A DNA stretch of 64,000 nucleotides from Pedosphaera sp. (GTDB lineage: Bacteria; Verrucomicrobiota; Verrucomicrobiia; Limisphaerales; SXQI01). Below the pieces are notes generated by a model that worked only from the letters and a program-made list of their open reading frames with translations, ran no database searches and was not told the origin of the DNA. Of this stretch, positions 53,461 to 62,176 are shown one piece after another. The stretch lies in assembly GCA_025359965.1 (NCBI GenBank), contig JANYDC010000111.1, positions 1 through 64,000 of the forward strand, written 5' to 3'. Positions within the stretch are counted from its first letter, which is position 1; each line of letters starts with the position of its first letter. Both the position numbers and the translations under genes were made by a program.

Positions 53461-54617
53461 CACAGTTTGCAGAAGTATGTCCCGGTTGCCAGAGTCATGA
53501 TTTGACTCAACACCATGTTGTCCCAAACCAACCGGTTATCCTCAATTACAGGTTTGCCACCGCAGACGCCGCAAAAAATATTGCTCGCGCGGACGTCACC
53601 TTGACTCAATGTCGTCATTGCGGGTTGATCTTTAACAAGAGTTTTGACTCGAGCTTGGTCCCCTATGACTCCCAGTATGAAAATAGCCAGTGCCATTCAC
53701 CTGCTTTCCTTGATTACCTTAGACAAAACAGTCAACGGCTGGTGGCCAGTCTTGACCTGACAGGCAGGAGGATTCTCGAAGTTGGCTGTGGAAAAGGCTT
53801 CTTTCTGGAGATGATTTGCAATGAAGCTGGGGGGTCCGGAACAGGCTATGACACCACTTACGAAGGGCCATCTCGCTTGGAAGAGCCATCCATTGACTTT
53901 CACGCGTGCTATGTCACAGCGTCCGATGTCACCGAGCCATATGATTTGATTCTTTGCCGTCACGTCATTGAACATGTCCCTGAAGTAGGGACATTCTTGG
54001 AGGAGCTATGCGCCATATCTGTGGCCGCTGGCAACGCTCGAATAATCCTCGAAACGCCATCATTTGAATGGATTCAAGAGCAGGGTTCCTTTTGGGACGT
54101 GTTTTACGAGCACTGCAATTACTTCGGCCTTGCCTGCCTCAAAAGCCTCTGTGAAAGGGCGGGGCTGGAAGTCTTGTCTCAGCAAACTGTATTTGGAAGC
54201 CAGTACCAGATAATCGAGGCCAGACCCAAACAGAAAGTCTCAGCTCCAGAATTTAACGGGATTCAACCATCTGCCGATCTTTTGGCCTATTCCGCCGCCG
54301 CTGAATCCGCCAAGAATCATTTGCTGCTGCGGCTTGATCAGGCCGGTGCGCGAAAAGGGTGGGGTATTTGGGGGGCAGGCGGAAAAGGTGTGGCCCTCGT
54401 CAACCAGTTGAATTATTCCCCGCCATTTTTTGTAATCGACTCCAATCCGGCCAAGCAAGGATGTGTCATCCCTGGGTCGAGTGTCCCGATTGTCTCTCCG
54501 GAACATCCTGCCATCATGGAATTGAAGGTCATTCTCGCGGCTAACCCCAATTATTTTTCGGAAATCAAATTGAGTTTGGCAACGCTTGGGTATAGAAACG
54601 CTGTGTTATCCGCCTGA
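53457..54617 (+). CDS. Sugar C-methyltransferase-like protein, second copy
   Basis: This 386-residue protein has the same three-part layout as the first copy: a zinc ribbon (Cys8, Cys11, Cys52, Cys55), a SAM domain (ILEVGCGKGFFLEMI, about 106-120, and CRHVIEHVPE) and a C-terminal Rossmann-like piece (GIWGAGGKGVALVNQL and FVIDSNPAKQGCVIPG). The sequence is clearly divergent from the first copy, so it probably acts on another position or on another sugar, or as an O-methyltransferase. The ATG overlaps the ketoreductase stop. Confidence 0.82.
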   Translation: MTQFAEVCPGCQSHDLTQHHVVPNQPVILNYRFATADAAKNIARADVTLTQCRHCGLIFNKSFDSSLVPYDSQYENSQCHSPAFLDYLRQNSQRLVASLDLTGRRILEVGCGKGFFLEMICNEAGGSGTGYDTTYEGPSRLEEPSIDFHACYVTASDVTEPYDLILCRHVIEHVPEVGTFLEELCAISVAAGNARIILETPSFEWIQEQGSFWDVFYEHCNYFGLACLKSLCERAGLEVLSQQTVFGSQYQIIEARPKQKVSAPEFNGIQPSADLLAYSAAAESAKNHLLLRLDQAGARKGWGIWGAGGKGVALVNQLNYSPPFFVIDSNPAKQGCVIPGSSVPIVSPEHPAIMELKVILAANPNYFSEIKLSLATLGYRNAVLSA

Positions 54618-54653
54618 ACCGTGCCTAGCATGGGAAAATAACGGAACCTCCAG

Positions 54654-55424
54654 ATGAAAATCACAATTGATACGACTGAAAAAACACTGGTTTTGCATTC
54701 CGGTGCCAAGGATACTAACCTGCCTCTCTATTCGAAGGAGGCATTTGAGGCGATTTCCGATGTTTGGGTGAAAGTCGGCTGGGAGCAGAAATATTCCTAC
54801 AGTTTCACATGGCTGGGTCGTCCTATTGTTCAATTGCCAGAGGACATTCTGCGCATGCAGGAAGTCATATTTTCGGTTCAACCCGATGTGATCATTGAAA
54901 CGGGAGTCGCGCACGGTGGCTCTCTGGTGTTTTCAGCGTCGCTCTGCAAAGCCATGGGAAAAGGCCGTGTGATCGGCATCGATATCGAAATTCGCCCCCA
55001 CAACCGCAAGGCCATCGAGGAGCATCTCCTTTCTTCTTATATTACATTGATTGAAGGAAGCTCAACCGCCTCTGAGGTGGTATCTCACGTTAAATCCCTG
55101 ATTCATGAAGGGGAAACTGTTTTGGTAATCTTGGATTCCTGTCACACAAAGGAGCATGTTGTCAACGAACTGGCAGCGTATCATCCTTTGGTGACAAAGG
55201 GATCCTACATCGTCGCCACAGACGGAATTATGCGGGATCTCTCTGACTTGGAGCGAGGCCAGCCGGAATGGATATGGGATAACCCTTCAAGCGCCGCTGA
55301 AGAATTTGCGGAGGCTCACTCGCAATTCGTTTTGGAACAGCCGAAGTGGTTATTTAACCAAAGTGGGTTGGCAAAGAACATTACATATTGGCCTAGTGCT
55401 TTTTTACGGCGCGTTTCTGCCTAG
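54654..55424 (+). CDS. CmcI-like protein (cephalosporin hydroxylase / rhamnosyl O-methyltransferase family)
   Basis: This 256-residue SAM-dependent protein has the CmcI core: ETGVAHGGSLVFSASLCKAMG (83 onward), VIGIDIEIRPHN with the metal- and SAM-binding Asp, and LVILDSCHTKEHV. CmcI-type proteins methylate or hydroxylate small molecules, and those in polysaccharide clusters O-methylate deoxysugars. The gene begins 36 bases after the second methyltransferase and is thus probably in the same transcript. It may decorate the sugar after assembly. Confidence 0.87.
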   Translation: MKITIDTTEKTLVLHSGAKDTNLPLYSKEAFEAISDVWVKVGWEQKYSYSFTWLGRPIVQLPEDILRMQEVIFSVQPDVIIETGVAHGGSLVFSASLCKAMGKGRVIGIDIEIRPHNRKAIEEHLLSSYITLIEGSSTASEVVSHVKSLIHEGETVLVILDSCHTKEHVVNELAAYHPLVTKGSYIVATDGIMRDLSDLERGQPEWIWDNPSSAAEEFAEAHSQFVLEQPKWLFNQSGLAKNITYWPSAFLRRVSA

Positions 55425-55458
55425 TTGAATAGGAAGTGCAAGTTTAGGACCGAGTGCC

Positions 55459-56433
55459 ATGCCCCAACCGTTTTTAACCACCGTTATACCGGTCTACAAC
55501 GGCGAGCGTTATCTGTCTGCGACGCTTGATTCTGTGGCAAAACAGACTCGCCCTCCTGATCGATTGGTCATTCTTGACAATTGTTCTACAGACCGAACTG
55601 AGGAATTGGTCAAGAGTCACCCAACGCTTAAGGTGGAGTGGCGGCGCAACGAAACCAATATAGGACTTTTAAGTAATCTGAATCGTGCCTTGGAGTTTGC
55701 CTCAGAAACCGACTATTTGCATCTGCTGATGGCGGACGACCTCGTGCTGCCCACATTTTGCGAGCGTCTGGTCGCCTCCATGGACAGTATTCAGGGAAGG
55801 GCTTTAGGTTACTCGTTCAACGAGACGATCGATTCCAAGGGTGTTCAGGTAGGTCCGGCCAAACGTCGTCCCTCCCTGCCTCCGAGAAAACTCTCGTTAA
55901 ACGAGTATCTGACTCCACAATCTGAGCTGAACACCGTTTTGCTTCCCGCAGTTGTTTTTAAGACCAATCGGCAGCCAGCACCTTGTTTTTTTCAGGATCT
56001 ACCTCAAGTTGCAGACACGCTTCTTCTCGGTGAGTGGGCTGCTCATTGCAGGAACATCGTCGAAGTCTCGGAGTACCTGTGCCAGTATCGCTTGCACCCA
56101 TTCAATACAACGAGCAGCAACATCAAGAGCTTGCAATTCTGGGTGCTCGACGAATGGAGAGTGATGCAGGCAATCTCAAAATTGATCGATGAACCTGCCT
56201 TCAATCACTGGGTCAGATCGCAGAAACTAAAAGGTTTGTTTGCTGCCAGAAGCCACGTCAAGGTACGCTTTATGAAAAAGGAACAACCGGACTTTGCGCG
56301 GTTAATAAAGCAGGCAGCAGTCGAGCGCGTTGGTTCATTTTACTGGACGGCGGGCTCAATTGTCCTTTTTGCCAGAGACCTGTTGTGGCGGTTCTCGGGA
56401 ACAAAGCACCTTATGGAAAACGCTGTGAAATGA
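55459..56433 (+). CDS. Family 2 glycosyltransferase
   Basis: This 324-residue GT-A enzyme has the nucleotide-binding start LTTVIPVYNGERYLSATLDSV (6-26), DNCSTDRTEE (40-49) and the metal-binding acid pair in MADDLVLPTF (Asp93, Asp94). The second half contains a helical region with RLHPFNTTSS, and the C-terminus is short and hydrophobic (about 295-310). It is the only glycosyltransferase of the locus and is thus the likely enzyme that attaches the CDP-sugar product. Confidence 0.9.
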   Translation: MPQPFLTTVIPVYNGERYLSATLDSVAKQTRPPDRLVILDNCSTDRTEELVKSHPTLKVEWRRNETNIGLLSNLNRALEFASETDYLHLLMADDLVLPTFCERLVASMDSIQGRALGYSFNETIDSKGVQVGPAKRRPSLPPRKLSLNEYLTPQSELNTVLLPAVVFKTNRQPAPCFFQDLPQVADTLLLGEWAAHCRNIVEVSEYLCQYRLHPFNTTSSNIKSLQFWVLDEWRVMQAISKLIDEPAFNHWVRSQKLKGLFAARSHVKVRFMKKEQPDFARLIKQAAVERVGSFYWTAGSIVLFARDLLWRFSGTKHLMENAVK

Positions 56434-56452
56434 CGCATCTTTCCCCGATGCG
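56434..56452 (+). terminator. Hairpin behind the glycosyltransferase gene
   Basis: CGCATC (56434-56439) and GATGCG (56447-56452) form a 6-base-pair stem with a 7-base loop that begins directly after the stop codon. Only CTTTCC follows, so it is at best a weak terminator. The 149-base gap to the next gene suggests the operon ends here. Confidence 0.35.
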
Positions 56453-56582
56453 CTTTCCAATACTTTAGTAGTGCTTGAAAAGCCCTCTTTTGAATCACAT
56501 TGGTTCGCAATAACTCTTTCGTTGAGATACAGTTTTAAAGTCAAACACTCGGAAATTGGCGGGATTTTAAGTATTTAATCAC

Positions 56583-59222
56583 ATGATCAATAACAAGTCA
56601 TGCAAAGCCTTTTTCGCGGCTCTGGCTGTGGCGGCCGCGATAGCAGCTGTACTTTTCTCACAAAGCTTTGTTCCAGAAAACGTTCTTTTTGCCAATGATG
56701 GTCCGCTCGGTGCGTTAAGTGCGGCTTCGGGCAGCATGGCTACAGGGTTTCGCGGATTTTGGCAGGATTTGAATTGGGTTGGTATTGAGAATCCTGCTGC
56801 TCTGCCCCACACCGCTTCGTTGTTTTATTACATTTTGGGAAGCAGCCCTGTTATTTATTCAAAATTCCATGTGCCCGTAGCTCTTGTTGGGCTCGGCCTT
56901 AGTCTTTGGGTTCTGCTTCGGCAGTTCGGGTTTCGTCATTCGGTGTGTGGCTTGGCTGCGATTGCGGCGACTCTCAACATGAACACCTTTTCGCATTCAT
57001 GCTGGGGGCTTCCTTCGCGGGCTTGGACTCTGGCCTCCACGTTTTTGGCCTTGGCCGCACTGGTCAGTGGTACAAAGAGTCGCCCATGGCTGAAGGCGCT
57101 TTTGGCGGGATGGGCGGTGGCAAATGGCATCATGGAGGGGTTCGATGTAGGCGCGATCTTCAGCCTATATGTGGCAGCATTCGCCGTTTTCATGGTTCTG
57201 GCCCAGCCCAATGGAACGCTCGCCGCCAGGCTCGGTAAGGCTACTGTCCGGGTGGGGATCGTGGCGGTTTTCTCTGCAGTGTGCGCGGCTGCTGCCTTGA
57301 GCACTCTGATCGGAACTCAGCTTCAAGGCGTGGCGGACATGGATCAATCCGCTGAAACCAAGGAACGCCGCTGGGATGGCGCAACCATGTGGAGCCTGCC
57401 CAAGGTGGAGACCGCTCGCGTGCTGGTGCCGGGTTTGTTTGGGTACCGCATGGATACGGCGGACGGTGGCAATTATTGGGGTTCTGTCGGCCAATCTCCG
57501 GGTGTAGTGCAATCTCGGCATTCCGGTGCCGGAGAGTATGCCGGGGCGCTGGTTCTCGTGGTCGCCGCTTTCGGCATCGCCACCGCATTTCGCAAGAAAG
57601 GAAGTCCTTACTCTGATTTCGAGCGTAAGACGGTTCTGTTTTTCTCTGCGGTGGCGGTGGTTTCGGTGCTGTTTGCCTGGGGGCGGCACGCCCCTTTCTA
57701 TCGCATCATTTACTCTTTGCCGTATTTTTCGACGATTCGCAACCCCATCAAGTTCATGCACCCGTTTCACATGGCGCTGCTGGTGCTTTTCGGTTTTGGC
57801 CTTGAGGCGCTCTTCCGAAGCTACGCCAAGGACTCCATCGCGAAGATCGGAGGACTCAAAGAATCCTGGGCGACTTGGTGGAAATCGGCGCCTCAATTTG
57901 AAAAACGTTGGGCGCTTGGTTCGGTCTTTGCCTTCTCTCTTATGGCCCTGGGCGCTCTGATTTACGGCACCTCCAATACCGAACTGTTGCAATACTTGGC
58001 CAAGGCTGGGTTCCCTGAAGGCGTGGGCCAGCAAATTGCCAAGTTCAGTCATGCTGAGGTGGGTTACGCTCTTGTTTTTTTTGGCGCGGCTTTCACGGTC
58101 GTCGCCATTGTCCTGACGGGATGGTTCTCCGGCAGTCGCGCCCGCCTGCTGGTCTTTTTGATGGGTGCCTTTCTGGCGCTTGACCTCATGCGAGCCAACC
58201 AGCCTTGGATCATCTATTACAACTACAAGGAAAAGTACGCCACCAACCCCGTGATCGACTTCCTGCGCGACCAAGCTTATCAGCATCGCGTGACGGCCAA
58301 GCTAGCCCCCTTTTCCGCCCGCTATTTCACAGGCAAGCAGACCGAGTTTTTTGGAGAGGTTTCCAATACTTGGCTTCAACATTTGTTCCAGTACTACAAC
58401 GTTCAGGCCTTGGAAGTTGTCCAAATGCCCCGTCCTCCCGAGATCGATCAGAGTTTTTTCAGCGCATTCCTGCCTGGTCCTGATCACCCCGACCTCTCAG
58501 TTCTCTCCCGCATGTGGGAGCTGTCCAACACCAAGTATCTGATCGGAGCCAAACAGGAGATACTCTCTTTTGCCCAGCAATTGGAACCGGGTCAGAACCG
58601 TTTCAAAGTTGTTCAAACTTTCGATATGTCCCCCAAACCCGGCGTCCCGGCTGAGCGTTTGACCATCGATGATCTGGACTGGAGCCTCCAACCGCAGGGC
58701 CGCTTTGCCGTCGTCGAATTCACCGGCGCTCTCCCTCGTGCCAGTCTGTATAGCAATTGGAGAAAGTCCACCAACGATGCCGAGACTTTGAAACAGCTCG
58801 CCTCCCCCGGTTTCAATCCCCACGAAAGCGTCATCATTGATGGCGATCTGCCTTTTGCGGCAACTAGTGGAACGAATCTCTCAGGCTCCGTATCGTTCAC
58901 CAGTTACACCCCAAAACACATCACCTTGGCAGCTTCCAACTCCGTGCCCTCAGTTCTTTTGTACAACGACAAAATCGCCGCCAACTGGCGCGCTTTAGTC
59001 GATGGCAAACCTCAGGCTATGGTACGCGCCAATTTTATCATGCGCGGAATCCCTGTCCCCGCTGGGAACCACGTGGTGGAGATGATCTATTCTGCCCCGA
59101 CCAATGGCCTTTTCGTATCCTTGGCAGGCATGTTGATTGGAGCAATCGTACTGATCACGGTCAGCTTTGTCTCACCCGCCAAAGCTCGAAACGACAACCA
59201 AAGCGACTCCAAACAGCATTGA
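56583..59222 (+). CDS. YfhO-like multi-spanning membrane protein
   Basis: This 879-residue protein has a membrane helix at the N-terminus (about 8-28), about ten further spans up to residue 540, and a large outside C-terminal domain. The C-terminal VDGKPQAMVRANFIMRGIPVPAGNH followed by a final span and a basic tail is the hallmark of the YfhO family, GT-C-like proteins linked to lipid-carrier glycosylation. A DxD-like acid pair is not certain. Position after a sugar-nucleotide operon supports a role in transferring or decorating a surface glycan. It may be expressed on its own. Confidence 0.82.
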   Translation: MINNKSCKAFFAALAVAAAIAAVLFSQSFVPENVLFANDGPLGALSAASGSMATGFRGFWQDLNWVGIENPAALPHTASLFYYILGSSPVIYSKFHVPVALVGLGLSLWVLLRQFGFRHSVCGLAAIAATLNMNTFSHSCWGLPSRAWTLASTFLALAALVSGTKSRPWLKALLAGWAVANGIMEGFDVGAIFSLYVAAFAVFMVLAQPNGTLAARLGKATVRVGIVAVFSAVCAAAALSTLIGTQLQGVADMDQSAETKERRWDGATMWSLPKVETARVLVPGLFGYRMDTADGGNYWGSVGQSPGVVQSRHSGAGEYAGALVLVVAAFGIATAFRKKGSPYSDFERKTVLFFSAVAVVSVLFAWGRHAPFYRIIYSLPYFSTIRNPIKFMHPFHMALLVLFGFGLEALFRSYAKDSIAKIGGLKESWATWWKSAPQFEKRWALGSVFAFSLMALGALIYGTSNTELLQYLAKAGFPEGVGQQIAKFSHAEVGYALVFFGAAFTVVAIVLTGWFSGSRARLLVFLMGAFLALDLMRANQPWIIYYNYKEKYATNPVIDFLRDQAYQHRVTAKLAPFSARYFTGKQTEFFGEVSNTWLQHLFQYYNVQALEVVQMPRPPEIDQSFFSAFLPGPDHPDLSVLSRMWELSNTKYLIGAKQEILSFAQQLEPGQNRFKVVQTFDMSPKPGVPAERLTIDDLDWSLQPQGRFAVVEFTGALPRASLYSNWRKSTNDAETLKQLASPGFNPHESVIIDGDLPFAATSGTNLSGSVSFTSYTPKHITLAASNSVPSVLLYNDKIAANWRALVDGKPQAMVRANFIMRGIPVPAGNHVVEMIYSAPTNGLFVSLAGMLIGAIVLITVSFVSPAKARNDNQSDSKQH

Positions 59223-59260
59223 TTTTTTGACATTGCGACGGGCCCTCAGCGAATCAAGAC

Positions 59261-60028
59261 GTGCGCCCATCCCAACAACTGCTCTTCTCTGATCCCCAAC
59301 CTTTGGTGGAACGGTTGGGGCGGGACTTTTTTCGCACCCTCCCGGAGTTGCCCGGTGTTTACCTCATGCGCAGCGCCGAGGAGGTCGTCCTATACGTGGG
59401 CAAAGCCAAGAGCTTGCGCCAACGCTTGTGCAGTTATCGGGTGGCTAATCCCGACCGCATGGGTCGCCGCACTCTTCGCCTTTTGCGGTCAGTCGAAAGA
59501 ATCGAATGGCAGTTGTGCCGGGATGAAGCATCCGCCCTGGCCCGTGAAGCAGAGCTTCTGCGAACTCTTCGGCCCAAGTTCAATCGCGCTGGCGTCTGGC
59601 CCGGCCCGGATCGCTACCTCCTGTGGAAAGCGCAGGAAGACGGTTTGGCCATGGAGGTCCGGGAACAACCCGAAACCGGCTGGTCACATATCGGTCCCAC
59701 CGGTCGTCAGGCACTGTATCTGCATGCCGCGTTGGCCCGTTTGTTATGGACCAAAATCCATCCCGGCACATTGTTAACGCAGCTGCCTGCGGGCTGGTTC
59801 GATGGAACTCACGGCGGCCGCGTGTTTCTTGCTTGTGAAAAAGGACTGGCGGAGGAAGTTGAAGCGCAGTTGGCGTTGATTGGCAATGGCGACATCAAAA
59901 CCCTTGAAGTCTTGCTGCCACCCCCCGTCTGTGCGTTTGACCATACGGCCCGCTCGGAGGATATAACCCTAATCCTCAAGATTCTCGCGAAGCAATCTGG
60001 ACGATTATTGGTCGCTCAAGAATCCTAA
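59261..60028 (+). CDS. Stand-alone GIY-YIG nuclease domain protein
   Basis: This 255-residue protein starts at GTG. The N-terminal GIY-YIG domain (about 26-110) resembles the UvrC/Cho 3'-incision domain: LPELPGVYLMRSAEEVVLYVGKAKSLRQRL and the catalytic Glu in AREAELLRTLRPKFNRAG. The rest (about 115-255) has no UvrC C-terminal endonuclease or UvrB-binding piece and is not recognised. It could be a Cho-like repair endonuclease. No uvr gene is nearby. Confidence 0.8.
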   Translation: MRPSQQLLFSDPQPLVERLGRDFFRTLPELPGVYLMRSAEEVVLYVGKAKSLRQRLCSYRVANPDRMGRRTLRLLRSVERIEWQLCRDEASALAREAELLRTLRPKFNRAGVWPGPDRYLLWKAQEDGLAMEVREQPETGWSHIGPTGRQALYLHAALARLLWTKIHPGTLLTQLPAGWFDGTHGGRVFLACEKGLAEEVEAQLALIGNGDIKTLEVLLPPPVCAFDHTARSEDITLILKILAKQSGRLLVAQES

Positions 60029-60048
60029 GGCTCAGCAGAACATAACGC

Positions 60049-60501
60049 ATGGCCACAAAGTTCCTCAATATCGCAGCAGCGCAGTTAAAGTTCCGCAAGA
60101 CGCTGGCGGAAAATGTGGACCTCGTCCTGCGATTCATCGCCTCCCACGGACAGGAGCGCGACACCGGGCATACCGGTAATTTCTTCAACATCCTGTGGTC
60201 CTTGCCGGGCGTCGCACAGTCCGGTCCCAATGCCACCGGTGCCTGGATGCATGAGTTCGGTGCCTGGTACTTCGACCTCGCACGGCGATGGGACGGCAGC
60301 TTTTCTCACCAGGGCCCGGCGGAGTTGGATGAGGATAGCTACGCTGGGTGGGACTCCACCGGTGGCTACCTGCTGGCCTACGCAATTCCGCTGAAGAAGA
60401 TCTATTTAACAGGCAAAAGTCCCGTCGTTGCCCAGCAGCTCGATGCCGCCACTGCGATCGAAGCCTCGACGGATTTGCCTGAGCTCATCCGTTTAAAATA
60501 G
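60049..60501 (+). pseudogene. C-terminal remnant of a DUF6288-like protein
   Basis: A 150-codon open frame whose part from about residue 31 (ASHGQERDTGHTGNFFN, LPGVAQSGPNATGAWM, ARRWDGSFSHQGP, GGYLLAYAIPLKKIYLTGK) matches, as I recall it, the C-terminal end of the large secreted DUF6288 proteins of Planctomycetes and Verrucomicrobia. The catalytic-domain bulk of several hundred residues and the signal peptide are missing, and the first 30 residues look unrelated. It is probably a deletion remnant, although the open frame is intact and could be expressed. It lies 1 base before the next gene. Confidence 0.5.
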
Positions 60502-60502
60502 C

Positions 60503-62152
60503 ATGAAAAGCAACGTCTACTTCATTGCCGTTCTCGGCTTGCTTGCCTGGCCATGTGCCGCTCAAGACACGGCCTCTAGCCTCAAAAAGCAAGCTGGCGG
60601 CGGCAACGTAACGTCCCATTCCGAAGGACTCCACGGCTATATCGGCTTTGGCCACGAGGAGCTTCCAGCCGATGGCGGTTACAGCGCGGGTATGGGCTTC
60701 TATGCTGCCGTCTGGTCGCTGGTGGATCAGCCATTGGAAAACTTCCAGTTTGGTCTGCCCAGCGCGTGGATTCAGCCGGACAACTCCGACAACAAGGATC
60801 AACCGCTCGCGCCGGAGGGAACACTGGCGCGGAAGTGGAAGGAGCGCGGCCCCACCTGGAGCAGCGTCTTCCAAACCGTGGAAGGCGGCTTGGGCTACTG
60901 GGCTGGAAACCACTTCCGCTACGGCCCGCCGAAGTTCAGCATGAATGCTACACCGCAATGCTATGACTACGAAGTCGGCTCACCCGGCTGGTCGTTCTTC
61001 TACAGCAACGAGGCGCTGCCCGACAATCGCCTCGGCATCGCCCAGTTGAGCAACCGCCTTTTGATTCCTCCCGATGCGCTGCCGTTCCAGGGCAATCCCA
61101 ACGGCGAATTTCTCGGCTATACTTGGATGGCGCTGCCCTTCACGGACCCCACGACCGGCGATCCGCCAACCGGCGACCAGAGCTGGACCTGCTTCCTCAG
61201 CGCCGCCAACTTCAAAGGCCCAATCGCCTACTACATCCCGGAGACTTGGAGCAAAATCGGCAAGCTGTTCAACTATCCTTTCATCCATGGCCGCGGTCTC
61301 GACGCGCGCCCGGGCAACATGGGCGGCGGCGCGATGGAGATCAACACCGTGCCCCGTTTCGACTCCAAGGACGCGCAGGGGACGGCTTACACAAAGCTGC
61401 CCAAACTGCAATTCCCGGTGGACGCCGAAGGCCGCGCTTTCCTCGTTCAAGACGTCACCTACTATTCGAAGTCAGCGCTCTACGACACCTTCAAGGCCTG
61501 GCGCGATGGTGGCCCGGCCTGCTCCGGGCTGATGGATGGAAAGGGCGCGTGGAAGCCCAAGCTCAAAACTAACACGACGCACTACGACCAGGCGGGCAAG
61601 AAAATCACCGGCGTGGAGAGCTCCTTTGACACCCGTATTTTTGACGGCAACGTGTGGGGCTTGCAGTGGTCCACCAACGATATCGTCGCGAAAGGACTTT
61701 TCCCGCAATACTACAAGCATGTCGGCGAGAATCGCGTGGCAGTGCCAGCCTCGGCAGTGCCCGCTGAAACCAAACTGCTCTCCCAGGAATTCAAGCGTGC
61801 CCCGATGGGAGTGCCCTATATCTCGCCCAGTGGCGGCGCTTGGGCAAAGCCCGGCTCGAAACTTCGACCATTCACCGCCCGGCTTATTGATGGTTCGGTG
61901 GTGACCTATTCCTGGTATCGGTTCGTGGACCAACCGTCATTCCAACAATATCACTGGAGCGTGGAGAAGAAGGCGAAACTGCAAGCCTTGGTGGAGAAAC
62001 TGCATGCGAACTGGCCGTTGGACCGCGATTACATGGCCCCGCCCACGCGGGGGAAATTGGTTGCGCTCGATCCCGCTTTGCTCGTAACACCTCCACACGG
62101 CCTGGAGGTGGGCTACGTCCCCATCGTCACCGGGCAAGCGGCAAAAAACTGA
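60503..62152 (+). CDS. Secreted protein of unknown family, 549 residues
   Basis: A signal peptide (1-20, LLAWPCAA) is followed by a mature protein without recognised domains. It is rich in Trp, Tyr and Gly, with GYIGFGHEELPADGGYSAGMGFYAAVW, FRYGPPKFSMN, GYTWMALPF, YYIPETWSKIG, GNMGGGAMEIN, VYDTF-type stretches and the ending HGLEVGYVPIVTGQ. The composition suggests a beta-rich fold, possibly carbohydrate-related. It sits one base behind the DUF6288 remnant and 24 bases before the SASA esterase pseudogene, which suggests a polysaccharide or sulfated-sugar context. No function is claimed. Confidence 0.7.
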   Translation: MKSNVYFIAVLGLLAWPCAAQDTASSLKKQAGGGNVTSHSEGLHGYIGFGHEELPADGGYSAGMGFYAAVWSLVDQPLENFQFGLPSAWIQPDNSDNKDQPLAPEGTLARKWKERGPTWSSVFQTVEGGLGYWAGNHFRYGPPKFSMNATPQCYDYEVGSPGWSFFYSNEALPDNRLGIAQLSNRLLIPPDALPFQGNPNGEFLGYTWMALPFTDPTTGDPPTGDQSWTCFLSAANFKGPIAYYIPETWSKIGKLFNYPFIHGRGLDARPGNMGGGAMEINTVPRFDSKDAQGTAYTKLPKLQFPVDAEGRAFLVQDVTYYSKSALYDTFKAWRDGGPACSGLMDGKGAWKPKLKTNTTHYDQAGKKITGVESSFDTRIFDGNVWGLQWSTNDIVAKGLFPQYYKHVGENRVAVPASAVPAETKLLSQEFKRAPMGVPYISPSGGAWAKPGSKLRPFTARLIDGSVVTYSWYRFVDQPSFQQYHWSVEKKAKLQALVEKLHANWPLDRDYMAPPTRGKLVALDPALLVTPPHGLEVGYVPIVTGQAAKN

Positions 62153-62176
62153 AGCAGCCGAAACTGATCTGATCTT

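Noticed and set aside
57165-58286. A 373-codon open frame on the minus strand
   Set aside because: It lies fully inside the YfhO-like gene and has a charged, low-information composition without motifs.
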